From Cyclobacteriaceae bacterium YHN15 (GTDB taxonomy: Bacteria > Bacteroidota > Bacteroidia > Cytophagales > Cyclobacteriaceae): 64,000 nucleotides of DNA. This document shows positions 62,525 through 64,000 of this stretch, piece by piece (the stretch's first letter is position 1; each line of letters begins with the position of its first letter). The notes under the pieces are model-generated. The model worked only from the letters and a program-made list of their open reading frames with translations. It was not told the origin of the DNA and ran no database searches. Position numbers and translations under genes: made by a program. The DNA lies in NCBI GenBank assembly GCA_003797895.1, contig RKQB01000006.1:1-64000 (forward strand), read 5' to 3'.

Positions 62525-63517
62525 ATGAAATATCTTTCAGCATTGCTGCTACTCATCCTGGTCCAAAACTCATCTTGGAGTCAAGGGGCATTACCTGATT
62601 ATTTTTTGGATGGAAAATCAGTGGTCCTGATTTCCAATTCACCCCAAGCAAAGCCTGCAATGGAATGGCAAAATATTGCGGAAATTGTTCATCCAGCCAT
62701 ATTGGAAGCAGGAGGGGACCCTGTATCTTATTACGAACTTGAAGATATTGCCCTATCCGAAGAAATTCAAGCTGGCTATGCCGCAGCTTTCAATAAAAGA
62801 ATAATACGCTCAATTATTATTATTACAAGAAAGGCTAATGGAGGGCTTGCTCTTCACATTGCGCCTTTCAGCCAAAATAAAAATTTGGTCCCCAGTTCAG
62901 GGGTATGGGGAATACAGACAGATTCTTTGGATCTTTTGGTGGAGAATTTAATAAATTTGGGCAAAACCTCCAGATCAAATAATCTGCTGGTGCTTGAAGT
63001 TCCTGAATTTCCACTTTCTGAATCCGGCATCCAGGGTGCTAAAAAATTCTTACCAAGAAATCCACTAAACCTGGATGTTTTCAAATTGGGTATTCCATTA
63101 TCCGGCTCTACTGGTGATGCAGGTTTACTCATGTCCTATAGATATGACATGTTGGGGAAAAGTGAGCAGGCAATACTTGCTGAACAGGCCTCAGAAAGGG
63201 CAGGTCTGGAACAATTGCTTGAAACACACTACCCTTACCAATATGAATTTCTGACAACTGTTAAGGGCGATGCCGAACTGGTCCGGGAAAGGATACAATT
63301 TATTTTAGTAAAATTAGAAGGAAAAGAAGGGGATTTGATGCAAAGTATGGGACTGGAAGTAGAAAATCCGGAAGAAAAAACAAGGATTGTGGTCAAATAT
63401 TACATCAGGCTAATTATTCGGGATGAACTCTATGTAGGCCCTGTTTGGGATGCTGATCCTGATTGGAGAAAAGCCCTTGCCTCCTTCCTGGATAATCTTA
63501 AAATAAATCTTCCTTGA
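62525..63517 (+). CDS. Secreted hypothetical protein
   Basis: 330 residues with signal peptide MKYLSALLLLILVQNSSWS. The body has alternating strands and helices (FLDGKSVVLISNSPQAKPAMEWQNIAEIVHPAILEAGGDPVSYYELEDIALS, read in parts) but no motif I can name. It is divergent from the M28 peptidase gene (74 bp gap) and its 3' end overlaps that of the convergent yjjX by 20 bp. Confidence 0.65.
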   Translation: MKYLSALLLLILVQNSSWSQGALPDYFLDGKSVVLISNSPQAKPAMEWQNIAEIVHPAILEAGGDPVSYYELEDIALSEEIQAGYAAAFNKRIIRSIIIITRKANGGLALHIAPFSQNKNLVPSSGVWGIQTDSLDLLVENLINLGKTSRSNNLLVLEVPEFPLSESGIQGAKKFLPRNPLNLDVFKLGIPLSGSTGDAGLLMSYRYDMLGKSEQAILAEQASERAGLEQLLETHYPYQYEFLTTVKGDAELVRERIQFILVKLEGKEGDLMQSMGLEVENPEEKTRIVVKYYIRLIIRDELYVGPVWDADPDWRKALASFLDNLKINLP

Positions 63518-64000
63518 TAAATGGAATCAATGCTAAAATAACCGCCTGTTGGTAATATTCCTTCCTATCAACAGCTCCGTTTGTCAGAATTCCCACAGCT
63601 CCGTTTCCCTGCTTTGAATTGGTCCTTTCAAAAACTTTGTCATCCGCTTCGCCCAACTCCATCCCGGATTCAACCAGATCTACAATTGCTTTTGGTAGAA
63701 AAAAAGTGGAGGTTTTAGATTTACCTATTTTCTCAGATTTATCTAAAACAACAACCCAGGCAAATGCCTGCATCTCCCCGGCAACCAAATCTACTCCCCC
63801 TTCTATTCCCACCCAGTAATCCGCTTCCGGGAAAACTGCTTTGGCATTTTTTGCCCGATTCATGGCACCTTCAAATGTTTCCGCATCCCCATAAGGCTGT
63901 TCTGAAACCCCCGAACCTACATTTAGTCCTTCAACCAAAAAAGACCCGGCAAATGCCTGATGGAATGCTGTATCAGTACTGGATATTTTTACCGGATTCT
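63498..64000 (-). CDS. yjjX: Inosine/xanthosine triphosphatase, partial
   Basis: The frame runs off the right edge, so the 5' end is missing. The visible part continues upstream of an internal TTG (63938) as NPVKISSTDTAFHQAFAGSF, which is the start region of YjjX/Maf-like non-canonical purine NTPases (NPVKxxAVxxAF). DYWVGIEGGVD and SKTSTFFLPKAIVDLVESG are further matches. It removes inosine and xanthosine triphosphates from the nucleotide pool. About 167 residues are visible, nearly all of the usual ~170. Confidence 0.88.
   Translation of the reverse strand, partial: NPVKISSTDTAFHQAFAGSFLVEGLNVGSGVSEQPYGDAETFEGAMNRAKNAKAVFPEADYWVGIEGGVDLVAGEMQAFAWVVVLDKSEKIGKSKTSTFFLPKAIVDLVESGMELGEADDKVFERTNSKQGNGAVGILTNGAVDRKEYYQQAVILALIPFIKEDLF

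Noticed and set aside
1..64000. tRNA, rRNA, insertion sequences, prophage or integrase genes
   Set aside because: No T-loop-like GTTCRANYC in cloverleaf context, no transposase or integrase motifs, and no rRNA-like conserved blocks were seen when reading through.

Overview
The window looks like a chromosomal segment of a Bacteroidota bacterium, most likely order Cytophagales (Cyclobacteriaceae-like). The grounds are an AT-rich sequence, genes without clear Shine-Dalgarno sequences, several TonB-dependent receptors with N-terminal carboxypeptidase-like (CarboxypepD_reg) domains, Tat-dependent lipoprotein oxidoreductases, DUF1080 and SUMF1-like secreted proteins, and FeoB with a tiny Cys-rich partner. 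No rRNA, tRNA, CRISPR array, complete insertion sequence or prophage was recognised. Taxonomy is inferred from gene content, not from a marker gene.

Layout. 1-0.7 kb: terminator and a 5'-truncated Fic remnant. 0.9-8.6 kb: two TonB receptors, a transglutaminase-like protein and a beta-helix lipoprotein. 8.8-12.3 kb: MoxR ATPase, RluE-type pseudouridine synthase, a 60-residue protein and an M20 amidohydrolase. 12.3-15.3 kb: arsenic operon on the minus strand (arsR, DUF6428-like Cys-rich protein, arsenate reductase/phosphatase, ACR3 pump). 15.6-17 kb: DinB-like protein and a CDF metal exporter. 17.2-26.5 kb: cytochrome bd (cydAB), a His-rich small protein, a TonB receptor, a thioredoxin-like protein, feoA, feoB and a 40-residue FeoB-associated protein, which together look like iron supply and microaerobic respiration. 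26.6-30.1 kb: molybdate regulation and uptake (ModE-like regulator, molybdopterin-domain protein, modABC). 30.2-36 kb: Tat-exported class V aminotransferase, methyltransferase, lipoprotein, alanine racemase and an AraD1/FAH-family protein. 36-41.7 kb: GH29 fucosidase, a GxxExxY nuclease-like gene between two opposed repeat arrays, and a glucoside-3-dehydrogenase-like GMC pair. 41.9-45.7 kb: a protein with a TonB plug domain but no barrel, plus its partner. 45.9-53.8 kb: amidase, SUMF1-like, DUF1080, a sugar dehydrogenase/cytochrome c fusion and a TIM-barrel epimerase, possibly a 3-keto-glycoside degradation set working with the GMC pair. 53.8-64 kb: fumC, ridA, kynU-kmo, two thioredoxin-fold proteins, a 630-bp DnaA-box-containing gap, an M28 peptidase, and the 3' part of yjjX running off the right edge.

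The most unusual signal is intergenic. At least seven gaps carry unrelated short words (about 7-20 bp) repeated imperfectly in one orientation on the left and inverted on the right, giving large imperfect hairpins. All three intergenic gaps inside the arsenic operon and the gap upstream of arsR are occupied in this way. The largest example brackets the GxxExxY PD-(D/E)XK-like gene. A second intergenic signal is three perfect DnaA boxes spaced exactly 10 bp apart at 61.15 kb beside an AT-rich stretch, a candidate replication-origin or DnaA-titration site.
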